This document shows, in pieces, positions 58,301 through 60,731 of a stretch of DNA of 64,000 bases. The notes beneath the pieces are model-generated. The model made no database searches and was not told the origin of the DNA. It worked only from the letters and a program-made list of their open reading frames with translations. This stretch comes from Branchiostoma floridae (taxonomy: Eukaryota; Chordata; Leptocardii; Amphioxiformes; Branchiostomatidae), in assembly GCF_000003815.2 (NCBI RefSeq), contig NC_049991.1:20845762-20909761 (forward strand), written 5' to 3'. The position numbers were made by a program, and so were the translations under genes. How positions within the stretch are numbered: position 1 is the first letter of the stretch; every line of letters starts with the position of its first letter.

Positions 58301-60691
58301 TGCTCTGTTTGGTTACACTGTGAGATAAGGGGGTCCTACTTATAGAGGGGTCGTGAAAAGGGGTTTGAAGGGCAACTAATTACTCTGTAGATATGGAAAG
58401 AAATTCCTGAGATATTTACTGACGGTTTCTTAACATCTCTGAAGACAAAAATACACATTTTCAAAAGGTTCTAATTTACGGAAACTCACGATATTCTTTC
58501 AAACCTTGTGAAAAGGTAGAATGACAACATGGAAATTCTCTCTTACTTTGCTAATAACAGAAGATATTTAAAAGAAGAAGAAATTAAAAGAGGTATACGT
58601 ACATTTACAGCCAAACCAAGTTAAAGATTATTGCACAACAATTGTTGAAACAGGTACGATCCGATAATCTAATGAAATATTTACAAAGGTTTTTTATCCT
58701 CCTGTGGTTTATGTAGACGTAACAAACTCCAGAACTTTCCTTCAAACCGCTGTTTGAACTCGAAAGATTGGGGGTCAAGCACAGGAAGGAAGGAAGGAGC
58801 GTCAGATGCGCTTTCGTTCCTGACCGCAAGGAGGCTCCCCTGACAAGACTGAATCCTTTCATCAGGGAACTACCTGATAACCGCCCCAAGCAATCTTGGC
58901 AAACTTATAAAAGAACGCCCATTCTGTAGTCACAGGATGATAAGTAGTTTGACACCGACTGTACAGTACAGTATATACAATATATCTGTACAGTATTTAT
59001 GGTACATCTATTAAATCTTACCCGACCATTACCTCTTCCATGAAGACCTCGATAAAAAGCGATCGGTGGGCCGATTTGAGCTGTCTTAGCTTTTGAATAG
59101 ATAAAGGTTCAAACAAACAAACAAACGTCGTGACTATGAAGTGCTATCGCGAACTCAGAATCACCGCGAACTTAACATTTTGTCCTTACCGCGAAATTAA
59201 ATACAGGCTAGCCTAAATGCATTTACAGTACATCCACCAACAGCAGATACCGTTTAATTGCACGCCGAATTTGCCAGCGTTTTTCGTGCAATTATCCGGG
59301 TGGTGCAGTATTGCGAAGATATCCAGCAGGATCGCACCAGTTTGGGGTTTGGGGATTCCGGGCAATAGCACAAGTGTGCGGTTATCCACTGTGCTTCTTC
59401 TGGTACTTGGACATTTAATCTTCACTACATGTATACATTAGCTATTATACAATGCAATGAGTAAGAACCTAACGTTACATACAAAAGCAACAAAGAACCA
59501 CAAGAACATACATTCAGCTGTGAGACTGGGGAAACTCAGGCCATGCCCCCGACGTTGTGCCCATAGGAACGGCACTTTACCGACCTTCCTCACTTCACCA
59601 AGGTGTAAAAATCGGTGCCTGACCTCGGTCGGGGTGGTAAAAGTAAAGACTACGTTTACCTTCTGTCAGTAAGTACTAGTAGCACTGTTAATATAAATTA
59701 CTAACTTCAGTGCAGTGCCACATTATCCTCGTATGTATGGTTTGTTGTAATATATTTTTATGTTCGATGTATTTAAGTTGAATTGAACCATCGTTCTATA
59801 TTTATGTACGCAGGGCGCACTGAAAACCACCCTAGTGGCGACATGTCGTCCCTGGTTGAATAGATAAAATAGATAAATAAATTAAAAAAAAAACTCACGT
59901 TAATGAGGACCACCTTGAAGGCCTCCATGGGGTTCCTGCGGTTGTAGTTAGCGATGGTCTCCGGCAGGTGGTCCCGGTCGGGGGCGTCCTCCTGCCCGAG
60001 GAGGTGCCCATTAGCCTGCGCGGTGTCATGCAGCTGCTGCAGGTGCGCCAGCACGCGGGGGTCCGACAGGATCTGCGCACTGGGGGACGGCATTGGGTGG
60101 GTCAAGTCACGTGATGAGGTATGACGTCATTTTCGTGCGCCATGTTGGTTGGTTAAAGACACATGGCTAAGATATGATCTGTGCACTAAAGGACGGATCG
60201 GGATGGTTCAAGTGTTGAACAATGACGCCATTTATGTTGGTGGGTTAAGGTCCTATGTGATCATTGGTAAGAAGGACACCCAATATCTGCTTGTAGATCA
60301 TTCCCCTTAAGGCTTGATCGTTTTTATGAGTACTTCAACAACCCCACCCTCTAAGAGTTAGGATCTGCCGCTCCCTCGTCCATGAGCAATTCCTCCACCC
60401 CCAGGGCTAAGTTTTCTTTCTCTTCAGTACCCCCACCCCCTCCGTCACCCCTTCCCCCTTACATTGATCAATGGAAGCCCCCCCCCCCTTCAGTACCCCA
60501 AACTCACTTTGACCGTTTCCGCTGGAACAATCCCTCCACCCCCGGGGTAAGGTTCCCTTTCTCTGCAGTACCCCCACCCCCTCAGTAACACCTGCAATAC
60601 CTCCCTCCCCTTCAGTATCCAATACTCACTTTGACCGTTTCCGCTGGAACAATCCCTCCACCCCCGGGGTTAGGATCGTCTCCGTCGCCAT
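21876..60691 (-). CDS. RADIL: RADIL/RASIP1-family Rap effector, RA-RA-FHA-DIL-PDZ, 25 exons, complete
   Basis: Joined coding sequence of 4458 nt (1485 residues). Domains by residue: afadin-like leader 40-80; RA1 about 85-177 (ALRFYYEDGEREVTK, LEEKF, RFVLRNKG); basic/Ser-rich linker 178-385; RA2 about 386-500 (APGVLKVFG, SVLATRGSTARELIKEALE, YSRRFEMRRREE); FHA about 600-725; DIL about 795-1165 (TFQQSVYYLTK, GRFYKWQKGVQIRGNL); PDZ about 1384-1472 (GLGLGLIDG, RLRLGDRILAVNG, LRFLVAKSD). Known of the family: RADIL and RASIP1 bind active Rap through RA and act at adhesions and junctions; RASIP1 lacks PDZ and both vertebrate proteins have one RA. The second, N-terminal RA and its leader resemble afadin. 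All 24 junctions are GT-AG and in phase. Ends TASSC. I place it in RADIL/RASIP1, not afadin, because RA2, FHA, DIL and PDZ match that family in motif detail. Confidence 0.93.
22377..22450 (-). CDS. RADIL: RADIL-like exon 24 (PDZ core)
   Basis: 74 nt, acceptor CCCTCAG, donor GTGAGA, phase 0 to 2. Encodes DGRLRLGDRILAVNG and TSLVGADYQ, the PDZ GDxIxxVNG motif. Confidence 0.93.
22486..23044. other. Intron 23 of the RADIL-like gene
   Basis: Holds a purine-rich GA/GAGA tract at about 22885-23035 next to exon 23 (pyrimidine-rich on the coding strand, just after its donor). Nothing else recognised. Confidence 0.6.
23045..23110 (-). CDS. RADIL: RADIL-like exon 23 (PDZ)
   Basis: 66 nt, phase 0-0, acceptor TCCGCAG, donor GTCAGA. 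Encodes YTPLKSPGIYVRTLVPNG and PAHK, the segment after the carboxylate-binding loop. Confidence 0.9.
23496..23659 (-). CDS. RADIL: RADIL-like exon 22 (start of PDZ)
   Basis: 164 nt, phase 1 in, 0 out; acceptor CTCCCAG, donor GTGAGG. Encodes a Ser-rich leader (RKSSVVGLLEGIRRED) then EVFVVDLGRGPTGLGLGLID. GLGLGL occupies the PDZ ligand-loop position. Confidence 0.92.
24049..24316 (-). CDS. RADIL: RADIL-like exon 21 (acidic linker between DIL and PDZ)
   Basis: 268 nt, phase 0 in, 1 out; acceptor CCACCCAG, donor GTGAGT. Begins GTFTAHVVYMSDDD and is rich in Asp, Glu and Val; no fold recognised. Its third positions are strongly GC-biased, with several GACGTCA words on the plus strand. Confidence 0.88.
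24324..24385. repeat. (GAAT)n microsatellite
   Basis: GAATGAATG with GGCT and GGAT interruptions, immediately upstream of exon 21's acceptor tract. Confidence 0.9.
24590..24745. mobile_element. MITE family D, one-ended fragment
   Basis: Carries CAGTTGCTTGAGTAAC and TTATTACCTGGATGTCT, shared with the right end and flank of the family-D MITE at 36898-37054. No matching left end found. Confidence 0.55.
24857..25140 (-). CDS. RADIL: RADIL-like exon 20 (end of DIL region)
   Basis: 284 nt, phase 1 in, 0 out; acceptor ATTCCAG, donor GTAGGA. Encodes DILESFNNHPPLVLPISGF, which closely follows RADIL/RASIP1, then a Lys/Glu and Ser/Pro-rich tail (VKRTPGLQISVRSQEEL). The frame stays open for 100 codons past the donor, but that extension lies in a family-D repeat. 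Confidence 0.92.
25878..26028 (-). CDS. RADIL: RADIL-like exon 19 (DIL)
   Basis: 151 nt, phase 0 in, 1 out; acceptor CCTGCAG, donor GTGAGG. Encodes SDWATLRRDFPALNAAQLQQ, VLGEYQLGPG and a proline-rich end (WFPPPEEVEPALKT). Same order as vertebrate RASIP1/RADIL. Confidence 0.93.
26096..26165 (-). pseudogene. Tandem copy of the 5' edge of exon 19
   Basis: Acceptor-like TACCCGTAG then 20 open codons SDCATLRRNFPAQNEAQLQH, 16 of 20 identical in meaning to exon 19, then GTATAG and a stop. Lies 68 nt upstream (minus strand) of the true acceptor. A decayed partial exon duplication. Confidence 0.8.
26563..26735 (-). CDS. RADIL: RADIL-like exon 18 (DIL)
   Basis: 173 nt, phase 1 in, 0 out; acceptor GTCCCCAG, donor GTACGT. 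Encodes GRFYKWQKGVQIRGNLDQLE and KLSAAVDLLATPKVHLLQ; strongly RASIP1/RADIL-like. Confidence 0.94.
26736..27547. other. Intron 17, part 1
   Basis: No repeat family or coding exon recognised; 26810-27080 is GC-richer with ACGTACG-type words. The rest of the intron holds tRNA-Thr and a G17 run. Confidence 0.55.
27548..27620 (+). tRNA. tRNA-Thr (anticodon TGT)
   Basis: Complete cloverleaf. Acceptor GCCTCCT pairs with AGGGGGC (one G-U), the anticodon stem CTGGT/ACCAG encloses CTTGTAA (anticodon TGT), and the T arm is GTGAG-TTCAAAT-CTCAC. Box A TAGCTCAGGGG and box B GTTCAAATC are present. No intron, no encoded CCA, discriminator T. A T4 run at 27624-27627 is a Pol III terminator. It lies antisense within intron 17 of the RADIL-like gene. 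Confidence 0.95.
27624..27627 (+). terminator. Pol III terminator of tRNA-Thr
   Basis: TTTT four nucleotides after the mature 3' end. Confidence 0.75.
27904..27920 (+). repeat. G17 homopolymer
   Basis: Seventeen consecutive G on the plus strand (C17 in the RADIL-like pre-mRNA), followed by CCG. A likely polymerase-slippage and sequencing-error site. Confidence 0.9.
28044..28171 (-). CDS. RADIL: RADIL-like exon 17 (DIL)
   Basis: 128 nt, phase 2 in, 1 out; acceptor TTCCACAG, donor GTAAGG. Encodes YVLQSTWSILQDCQLHTQM and FAYLFFFMNASLFNTLMER, matching the YLFFFxNASLxNxLMERG motif of RASIP1/RADIL. Confidence 0.95.
28193..28215 (-). repeat. Short copy of the exon 17 acceptor region
   Basis: GTGTTTTCCCAG|GTACGAC repeats the GTGTTTTATTTCCACAG|GTACGTC of the true 5' edge of exon 17, 40 bp away. 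Only 3-4 exon bases are copied. Confidence 0.45.
28310..28526. mobile_element. MITE family C, copy 1
   Basis: Terminal inverted repeats: AACGTTAGTTCACCTTTATC at the left and its near complement ending GTGAACTAGCGAT at the right; a second inverted pair flanks the centre (ATATCCGTTG / CAACGAATAT). 217 bp, no coding capacity. Sister copy at 32742-32954. Confidence 0.85.
28798..28925 (-). CDS. RADIL: RADIL-like exon 16 (DIL)
   Basis: 128 nt, phase 0 in, 2 out; acceptor GACCCAG, donor GTGAGT. Encodes TLYIALPTVLDSNPFAEDEK then a polar insert and TVDAIT. LPxLLDSNPF is a RASIP1/RADIL signature. Confidence 0.94.
28962..28985. repeat. (CAT)n microsatellite
   Basis: Eight uninterrupted CAT trinucleotides just upstream of exon 16's acceptor. 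Confidence 0.9.
29060..29467 (-). mobile_element. tRNA-derived SINE, intact Pol III boxes
   Basis: On the minus strand box A TAGCACAGTGG and box B GGTTCGAATCC are perfect, followed by the core CTTGGGAAAGGCACTTTACA. The 3' part carries a short internal tandem repeat of GTGATT-CACCCGG-GGAGACCTGGCG. Best preserved with the copy at 3180. Confidence 0.85.
29551..29703. mobile_element. MITE family B, copy 1
   Basis: 153 bp; left end TCTCCAATCAGATCCTACTG, right end TAGGATCTGCTTGGAGA, with ATAAGATAG / CTATCTTAT extending the inverted repeat to about 35 bp. Interior has TTGCCAGAGGAG and CCTGCCTAAGAG. Confidence 0.85.
29793..29935. repeat. Decayed units of the exon 15 edge minisatellite
   Basis: TACC(T/A)TGG, GGTAGCACACA and ACATTG words recur at unit-like spacing, continuing the clean array that starts at 29936. 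Confidence 0.55.
29936..30150 (-). repeat. 43-bp minisatellite: five copies of exon 15's 3' edge with splice donor
   Basis: Units start at 29936, 29979, 30022, 30065 and 30108; the sixth position (30151) is the true exon end. On the minus strand each reads TTCCAACAAAGTGTGTACTA, CCTCACCAAG|GTATGT, that is codons QQSVYYLTK and the donor. Units alternate TTGTTGG and TTTTTGG. Confidence 0.95.
30157..30306 (-). CDS. RADIL: RADIL-like exon 15 (DIL)
   Basis: 150 nt, phase 0-0; acceptor GTTCCAG, donor GTATGT. Encodes ANLPDYLCAPPAALPP then DEEVLSVLEEVVMYTFQQSV and YYLTK. The donor-side 37 nt are amplified in the following intron. Confidence 0.94.
30720..30819 (-). CDS. RADIL: RADIL-like exon 14 (DIL)
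   Basis: 100 nt, phase 2 in, 0 out; acceptor CTCCCAG, donor GTAAAC. Encodes PSDPIQATDELLPLLKPIIF and WMSNSLEMLAFLQ, matching the WMxNSxELLxFxQ motif of the family. Confidence 0.94.
30894..31110. mobile_element. MITE family A, copy 2
   Basis: Begins TACTTTTGTAAATG, ends GCATTTATAGTA, with the same TTCGCGGTGG / CCACCGCGAA interior as 12960-13170 but in the other orientation. In intron 13. Confidence 0.8.
31263..31300 (-). CDS. RADIL: RADIL-like exon 13 (38-nt micro-exon)
   Basis: Acceptor TTTCTTCAG, donor GTGAGT, phase 0 in, 2 out. Encodes ERTKEISNRPGD. Needed to keep the frame between exons 12 and 14; RASIP1 has the related EKIKEIGDR at this point. Confidence 0.88.
31513..32493 (-). CDS. RADIL: RADIL-like exon 12 (FHA and start of DIL region)
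   Basis: 981 nt, 327 codons, phase 0-0; acceptor TTTAACAG, donor GTGAGT. By far the largest exon. FHA features: PVDYPFLLTIRG, VAMVGRGG, VDILLSGQDILPQHCWL, MTVNGVPVYHRVELNPGDLL, FGEHYVFLFKDPT. A Gly/acidic loop of about 28 residues separates the VGR strand from the next. The GR-x-S core of classical phospho-binding FHAs is not obvious, so phosphopeptide binding is doubtful. The end (LLDWQADRTRLKLCYLPG, YLMCACVEYSAM) begins the DIL region. Confidence 0.94.
32742..32954. mobile_element. MITE family C, copy 2
   Basis: 213 bp, AACGCTAGTTCACC at the left and GGTGACATATCGTT at the right; interior GGATATCAAGTCGACGGACG shared with copy 1 at 28310. In intron 11. Confidence 0.85.
33016..33190 (-). CDS. 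RADIL: RADIL-like exon 11 (end of RA2 and linker)
   Basis: 175 nt, phase 2 in, 0 out; acceptor TTCCCAG, donor GTCAGT. Encodes FEMRRREEIHLFQSDG, INAQARRIQMSRGRSRTVGE. RRFELRxREE and INAQARRxQ are hallmarks of RADIL/RASIP1. Confidence 0.93.
33297..33335 (-). repeat. Copy of the exon 11 acceptor edge
   Basis: Minus strand AAATTCTCAG|ATTTGAGATGCG then AAGTAAG repeats the true TTCCCAG|ATTTGAGATGCG edge 110 bp away, including the ATCAAT-rich upstream part. Five codons are preserved. Confidence 0.7.
33609..33703 (-). CDS. RADIL: RADIL-like exon 10 (RA2)
   Basis: 95 nt, phase 0 in, 2 out; acceptor TGTCCCAG, donor GTTCGT (weak at +3/+4). Encodes CVRVIGDNEKPLEIQSLWKP and EIGYSR. Matches RVxGDxExPLxIQxLWKP of RADIL. 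Confidence 0.93.
33945..34056 (-). CDS. RADIL: RADIL-like exon 9 (RA2)
   Basis: 112 nt, phase 2 in, 0 out; acceptor ACCACAG, donor GTGAAT. Encodes DTHADYVLCDVIGRLRDPRP then a basic stretch GKKGKNEEK. DxxxLCDVxGR is conserved in RADIL/RASIP1. Confidence 0.92.
34491..34588 (-). CDS. RADIL: RADIL-like exon 8 (start of RA2)
   Basis: 98 nt, phase 0 in, 2 out; acceptor TGGTCAG, donor GTACTC. Encodes VFGAMIEQGANYKSVLATRG and STARELIKEALE, the first strands and helix of RA2. Confidence 0.95.
34589..35360. other. Intron 7, upstream of the donor array
   Basis: Nothing recognised apart from AT-rich single-copy-looking sequence. Confidence 0.55.
35361..35854 (-). repeat. Minisatellite and 177-bp higher-order repeat carrying copies of exon 7's 3' edge and donor
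   Basis: Two 177-bp units (copies of the GGTGCCGTCATGTCC block at 35514 and 35691; the true exon at 35868) each repeat 26 codons, LSLRGKKKEGSPSELSTDMT and APGVLK, followed by 36-bp units ending CTTAAG|GT(G/A)(A/G)(G/C)G. A run of 36-bp units continues to 35361. Donor ends at 35819, 35783, 35678, 35642, 35606, 35501, 35465, 35438 and 35402 are all in phase 0 with exon 7 and the frame is open throughout. Confidence 0.95.
35855..35993 (-). CDS. RADIL: RADIL-like exon 7 (just before RA2)
   Basis: 139 nt to the first donor (GTGAGG), phase 2 in, 0 out; acceptor TCTCTAAG. Encodes a basic segment NRARKSLGKTKSVSQIFQRG then SELSTDMTAPGVLK; the end matches AxLSxxxSAPGVLKVFG of RADIL. Which donor is used in vivo is open, because nine further in-frame donors follow. 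Confidence 0.92.
36548..36854 (-). CDS. RADIL: RADIL-like exon 6 (Ser-rich linker)
   Basis: 307 nt, phase 1 in, 2 out; acceptor CTTTAAAG (poor tract), donor GTAAGT. Encodes VSVSWENPAKDEDFRRRV, KLRKSSSLPSLCEALEPF and a Ser/Asn/Gly-rich end. RKSSSLP looks like a basophilic kinase or 14-3-3 site (inference). Joined by phase to exons 5 and 7. I know of no vertebrate counterpart. Confidence 0.82.
36898..37054. mobile_element. MITE family D, complete
   Basis: 157 bp; TGCCAAGAAGCAGTTTAATA at the left, TTGAGTAACTGCTTTTTGGCA-type right end, and an inner inverted pair GGTCAGACGTTTC / GAAACGTCTGACC. Flanked on the right by the TTATTACCTGGATGTCT sequence also seen at 24700. Confidence 0.8.
37055..37824. 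other. Intron 5, remainder
   Basis: AT-rich; no exon, repeat family or RNA recognised. Confidence 0.6.
37825..38020 (-). CDS. RADIL: RADIL-like exon 5 (linker after RA1)
   Basis: 196 nt, phase 0 in, 1 out; acceptor TTTGTCAG, donor GTACAC. Encodes VVAQIYSCTPASRRRLVQHY, GIETEFEEYCRQQLQRL and an Arg/Ser-rich stretch. No known domain assigned; the first 40 residues look helical. Its 5' edge is copied repeatedly in intron 4. Confidence 0.85.
38060..38520 (-). repeat. Four copies of the 5' edge and acceptor of exon 5
   Basis: At 38107-38132, 38217-38268, 38352-38385 and 38475-38508, about 115-130 bp apart, each followed by a shared CGGGTGGCATGGCATT-type segment. The second copy keeps acceptor TCAG and 17 open codons, VVSQIYSCSPASRRRLV, against VVAQIYSCTPASRRRLV in exon 5. 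The others keep 5-9 codons. Confidence 0.88.
38728..38831 (-). CDS. RADIL: RADIL-like exon 4 (RA1, second half)
   Basis: 104 nt, phase 1 in, 0 out; acceptor CGTGCAG, donor GTACCT. Encodes AILLDGEERPLEIAVSVRTT and PRFVLRNKGSWRQE. The pattern GExRxLDxxExPLxxxxxxxxxxRFVLKN of afadin RA1 is close. Confidence 0.9.
43198..43309. mobile_element. GC-rich inverted-repeat element, family F
   Basis: TTTCCGCAAACAGCCCGGCC at the left and GGCCCGGTCGGGATACTTGC then GGAAA at the right. 112 bp and foldable over most of its length. Related single ends at 43070 and 43428. Confidence 0.65.
44398..44650. repeat. MITE family B half bracketed by a 60-bp direct duplication
   Basis: GGTCGTGGGAAGGTCTTGGG (44401) and GGTCGTGGGGAGGGCCAGGG (44591) begin two similar 60-bp stretches ending GGAAG-G-GGAGATC. 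Between them lies 44451-44530, the left end of family B (TCTCCAAGCAGATCATACGG). Confidence 0.65.
48661..48710 (+). repeat. LINE-like 3' end (CAATAAAG type), plus strand
   Basis: CCATACTTTGTACCTCGTAC then AATTGTTGTGCAATAAAGTT; the reverse complement recurs at 51741-51789. Ends with AATAAAG and AT-rich sequence as CR1-like elements often do; family not assigned. Confidence 0.5.
49037..49373. repeat. (CA)n microsatellite
   Basis: About 340 bp of CA repeats with periodic AAATA and CTCACTTA interruptions, suggesting a higher-order repeat of about 50 bp. Confidence 0.95.
49574..49757 (-). CDS. RADIL: RADIL-like exon 3 (RA1, first half)
   Basis: 184 nt, phase 0 in, 1 out; acceptor ATCATTAG, donor GTACGT. 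Encodes KTEYEGALRFYYEDGEREVT and KAVRVRNSTTVEDLVPTLEE, KFNL. Compare afadin RA1, in which GVMRFYFQD is followed by TKCIRV and ETLAEKF. This exon is what makes the N-terminus afadin-like. Confidence 0.92.
50640..51001. repeat. Palindromic minisatellite of 33-36 bp (part 1)
   Basis: Unit CACCTGTTATACGTCATACA then GGTG plus a 9-12 bp spacer; about ten diverged copies. Each unit is an imperfect palindrome built from CACCTG...CAGGTG around a TACGTCA core. Confidence 0.85.
51002..51342. mobile_element. TIR element, family E, inserted in the minisatellite
   Basis: 341 bp; left TAGGGCTGTGTACCTAAA, right TTTAGATACACAGCCCTA, one mismatch in 18. Interior rich in GGTACAGGTACAGG and TCCGGACC. Diverged copy at 8323-8701, fragment near 63190-63262. 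Confidence 0.85.
51343..51505. repeat. Palindromic minisatellite (part 2, after the insertion)
   Basis: About four diverged units (GTCATACAGGTACACATGTT, CCACTTATTATATGTCATAC). Continuation of the array at 50640. Confidence 0.75.
51741..51789 (-). repeat. LINE-like 3' end (CAATAAAG type), minus strand
   Basis: ATAACTTTATTGCACAACAA then TTGTACAGGGCACAAAGTAT; reverse complement of the 48661-48710 tail with an ATAATAATA end. Confidence 0.5.
54534..54690. mobile_element. MITE family B, copy 2
   Basis: 157 bp; left TCTCCAAGCAGATCCTACGA, right GCCGTATGATCTGCTTGGAGA-type end; inverted repeat of about 40 bp including GGCATAAGATAG / CTATCTTATGC. Confidence 0.9.
55668..55711. repeat. Palindrome with 15-bp perfect arms
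   Basis: ACCAAGGACGTTATA and TATAACGTCCTTGGT flank a 14-bp AT-rich loop that itself contains TAACGTTATATAA. Confidence 0.85.
55935..56200 (+). mobile_element. tRNA-derived SINE (5'-decayed)
   Basis: Box-B remnant GGGTTCAAATCTAG followed by CTTGTGCCCTTGGGAAAGGT and the TTTCCTCACTCCACTCAGGT block. Confidence 0.6.
57222..57321. other. Assembly gap (100 N)
   Basis: Exactly 100 N, a conventional unknown-size gap. In intron 2, so it does not interrupt a recognised exon. Confidence 1.
57440..57840. repeat. Tandem pair of about 200 bp beside the gap
   Basis: Shared TACGACTT(A/G)TGGGTCAGCA and GTTTGCACGG-type words at 57562/57768 and 57615/57822, with TGTG microsatellite inside. The frames differ by indels, so coding is unlikely. 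Confidence 0.75.
59143..59230. mobile_element. MITE family A fragment
   Basis: CACCGCGAACTTAACATTTT, TTACCGCGAAATTAAATACA and end GCATTTACAGTA match family A; one end only. Confidence 0.65.
59527..59660 (+). mobile_element. tRNA-derived SINE core fragment
   Basis: GTTGTGCCCATAGGAACGGC, CTTCCTCACTTCACCAAGGT and the GGTGCCTGACCTCGG block match the SINE core; head missing. Confidence 0.55.
59899..60079 (-). CDS. RADIL: RADIL-like exon 2 (afadin-like leader)
   Basis: 181 nt, phase 2 in, 0 out; acceptor TCCCCCAG, donor GTGAGT. Encodes AQILSDPRVLAHLQQLHDTA and DRDHLPETIANYNRRNPMEA, FKVVLIN. The second half resembles the afadin leader in which a L--II--WN-NR-DLFE pattern precedes RA1. Confidence 0.88.
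60172..60235 (-). repeat. Copy of the 5' edge and acceptor of exon 2
   Basis: GATCTGTGCACTAAAGGACG matches GATCTGCGCACTGGGGGACG of the true edge (60070), 106 bp away, and similarity runs on to ATGACG. Only 3-4 exon codons are included. Confidence 0.7.
60391..60430 (-). repeat. Second, more decayed copy of exon 1's 3' region
   Basis: TTCCTCCACCCCCAGGGCTA aligns with ATCCCTCCACCCCCGGGGTT of exon 1; the shared CTCTTCAGTACCCCCACCCC follows. Donor part not recognisable. Confidence 0.5.
60500..60552 (-). pseudogene. Copy of exon 1's 3' edge with splice donor
   Basis: Minus strand keeps codons LTPGVEGLFQRKRSK and AAA|GTGAGT exactly as in exon 1, offset by 122 bp. It lacks the ATG. Use of this donor would add 122 nt and shift the frame. 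Confidence 0.85.
60630..60691 (-). CDS. RADIL: RADIL-like exon 1 (start codon)
   Basis: ATG at 60691-60689 (TGATGGCGA context, G at +4). Encodes MATETILTPGVEGLFQRKRS and two bases of the next codon, then GTGAGT. Phase 2 out matches exon 2's acceptor. The alternative of starting inside exon 2 (Met at about 60090) is possible but would leave this conserved-looking donor unexplained. Confidence 0.8.
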
Positions 60692-60717
60692 CAGGTCACG
60701 TGGATGGTCACGTGCAT
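60691..60717 (-). promoter_or_regulatory. Upstream ORF overlapping the start codon
   Basis: ATG then HVTIHVT and TGA; the stop overlaps the main start as TGATG. Relevant only if the transcript begins upstream of 60717, which is not shown. Confidence 0.4.
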
Positions 60718-60731
60718 GGCTCAGTCACGTG
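60697..60731. promoter_or_regulatory. Cluster of three CACGTG boxes
   Basis: TCACGTG at 60696-60702, 60708-60714 and 60725-60731, 6-40 nt upstream of the start codon. bHLH factors of the USF/MYC/MITF-TFE type bind CACGTG; occupancy is inferred. Confidence 0.45.

Larger units (their letters stand above)
49758..59898. other. Intron 2 (10.1 kb)
   Basis: No supported exon. Holds a palindromic minisatellite (50640-51505) split by an inserted element (51002-51342), a LINE-like tail (51741-51789), a MITE (54534-54690), a 15-bp-arm palindrome (55668-55711), SINEs (55935, 59527), an assembly gap and a 200-bp tandem pair beside it (57440-57840). Confidence 0.6.
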
